A stretch of DNA of 13,420 nucleotides from Thermoplasmata archaeon (GTDB lineage Archaea; Thermoplasmatota; Thermoplasmata; Thermoplasmatales; Thermoplasmataceae): NCBI GenBank assembly GCA_021827885.1, contig JAKAUD010000140.1:1-13420 (forward strand), read 5' to 3'. Positions 12,936 to 13,420 of this stretch are shown here, one piece after another. The notes beneath the pieces were generated by a model that saw only the letters and a list, made by a program, of their open reading frames with translations, did no database searches and was not told where the DNA came from. Made by a program: the position numbers and the translations under genes. Within the stretch, counting starts at the first letter, position 1. Each line of letters begins with the position of its first letter.

Positions 12936-13420
12936 GAAACATGTTCTGTGTTGCCGTCTTTAGTCTCCTGAAAAAAGTTTCCAGAGAAGAAGTTTTCAAG
13001 GATGCGATAGGTTAACCCCCATATAATTATCTGACCCTTCACCAACATCGGACCTCTTTCCGTATCGGTGACACTATGAAATTCCGTTATATTGACAAAA
13101 TTGCCCCATTCTATTTCCTCTCCTATGTGAATGTCCTGTTTTACCTTTAGTCTGAAAATAAACGGGTGGACGGCAATACCAATTCCTCTTCTTGGGGTGA
13201 TATGCTTCAAAGCGCCAACTGGTTGAATGTAAGCCGTTTCAATACCGGTTTCTTCATTGAATTCCCTGATTGCAGTATCCATCAGGTTTTCTCCACCCTT
13301 TGCATATCCGCCTGGAAGGCAATAATCCCCCGACCATGGATCGTCATCCCTTTCTTTCCTTTTTAATAGAATGAATTCATTTCCGTATAGAACGAGGGCC
13401 ACTGACGCATATTTTTTTAG
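12932..13420 (-). CDS. Nudix hydrolase, probably cut at the right window edge
   Basis: A perfect Nudix box is present: G-x5-E-x7-RE-x2-EE-x-G, in GYAKGGENLMDTAIREFNEE (counting from GTG 13402, G32, E38, R46-E47, E50-E51, G53). It is preceded by DPWSGDYCLPGG, and AVHPFIFRL follows downstream; both recall coenzyme A diphosphatase-type Nudix proteins. The enzyme would cleave a nucleoside diphosphate linked to another group using Mg ions on the EE pair. A GTG at 13402 could start a 156-residue protein, but the frame stays open to base 13420 and continues the first beta strand (KKYASVALVLYG), so the true start is probably outside the window. Its stop overlaps that of the GHMP kinase. Confidence 0.85.
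   Translation of the reverse strand, partial: LKKYASVALVLYGNEFILLKRKERDDDPWSGDYCLPGGYAKGGENLMDTAIREFNEETGIETAYIQPVGALKHITPRRGIGIAVHPFIFRLKVKQDIHIGEEIEWGNFVNITEFHSVTDTERGPMLVKGQIIIWGLTYRILENFFSGNFFQETKDGNTEHVS

Noticed and set aside
1..13420. CRISPR array, insertion sequence or other long repeats
   Set aside because: No regularly spaced direct repeats, transposase genes or paired terminal inverted repeats were seen on either strand.

Overview
The window looks like a chromosomal segment of an archaeon, most probably a member of the Thermoplasmata (Thermoplasmatales-like). Archaeal markers are ribosomal protein L15e, the RNase P protein Pop5/Rnp2, the replication factor C large subunit RfcL, a DUF1634 membrane protein, oligo-T terminators, and TATA-like boxes about 20-30 nt upstream of start codons that suggest leaderless transcripts. 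The GHMP kinase resembles the group used in the Thermoplasma-type mevalonate route. The lineage is an inference from gene content; no 16S gene is present.

The left 5.4 kb is one tightly packed minus-strand operon for dissimilatory sulfite metabolism. In transcription order it holds dsrC, a small unrecognised two-CxxC (zinc-ribbon-like) protein, dsrA, dsrB, dsrM, dsrK and a DsrE-like sulfurtransferase cut by the left edge. Four junctions are overlapping or nearly touching stop/start codons. DsrAB carry the siroheme and ferredoxin cysteine motifs, DsrC has both C-terminal redox cysteines, and DsrMK would join the DsrC redox couple to membrane quinones. No dsrJOP, dsrD, sat or aprAB is visible here.

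After a gene-poor stretch of about 475 bp comes a plus-strand block of a small unknown gene, a TauE/SafE-type anion permease (sulfite is a natural guess for its substrate), a DUF1634 partner overlapping or abutting it, an oligo-T terminator, and a GltD/NfnL/DsrL-like FAD- and NAD(P)H-dependent iron-sulfur oxidoreductase. Together with the dsr operon these suggest a compact system: sulfite transport, a cytoplasmic electron supply, siroheme reduction, a DsrC trisulfide carrier and membrane recycling.

The right part, from about 9.4 kb, is informational housekeeping: tRNA-Ser(UGA) just downstream of rpl15e on the minus strand, the divergent rnp2 gene, minus-strand rfcL, a divergent GHMP kinase and a convergent Nudix hydrolase that runs to or past the right edge. 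The GHMP kinase and Nudix genes share the palindrome CTAG as their stop codons.

The most interesting content is the apparently complete Dsr core in a Thermoplasmata-like genome, with an unknown Cys-rich protein inserted between dsrC and dsrA. Whether it runs in the reductive or oxidative direction cannot be settled from the sequence alone.
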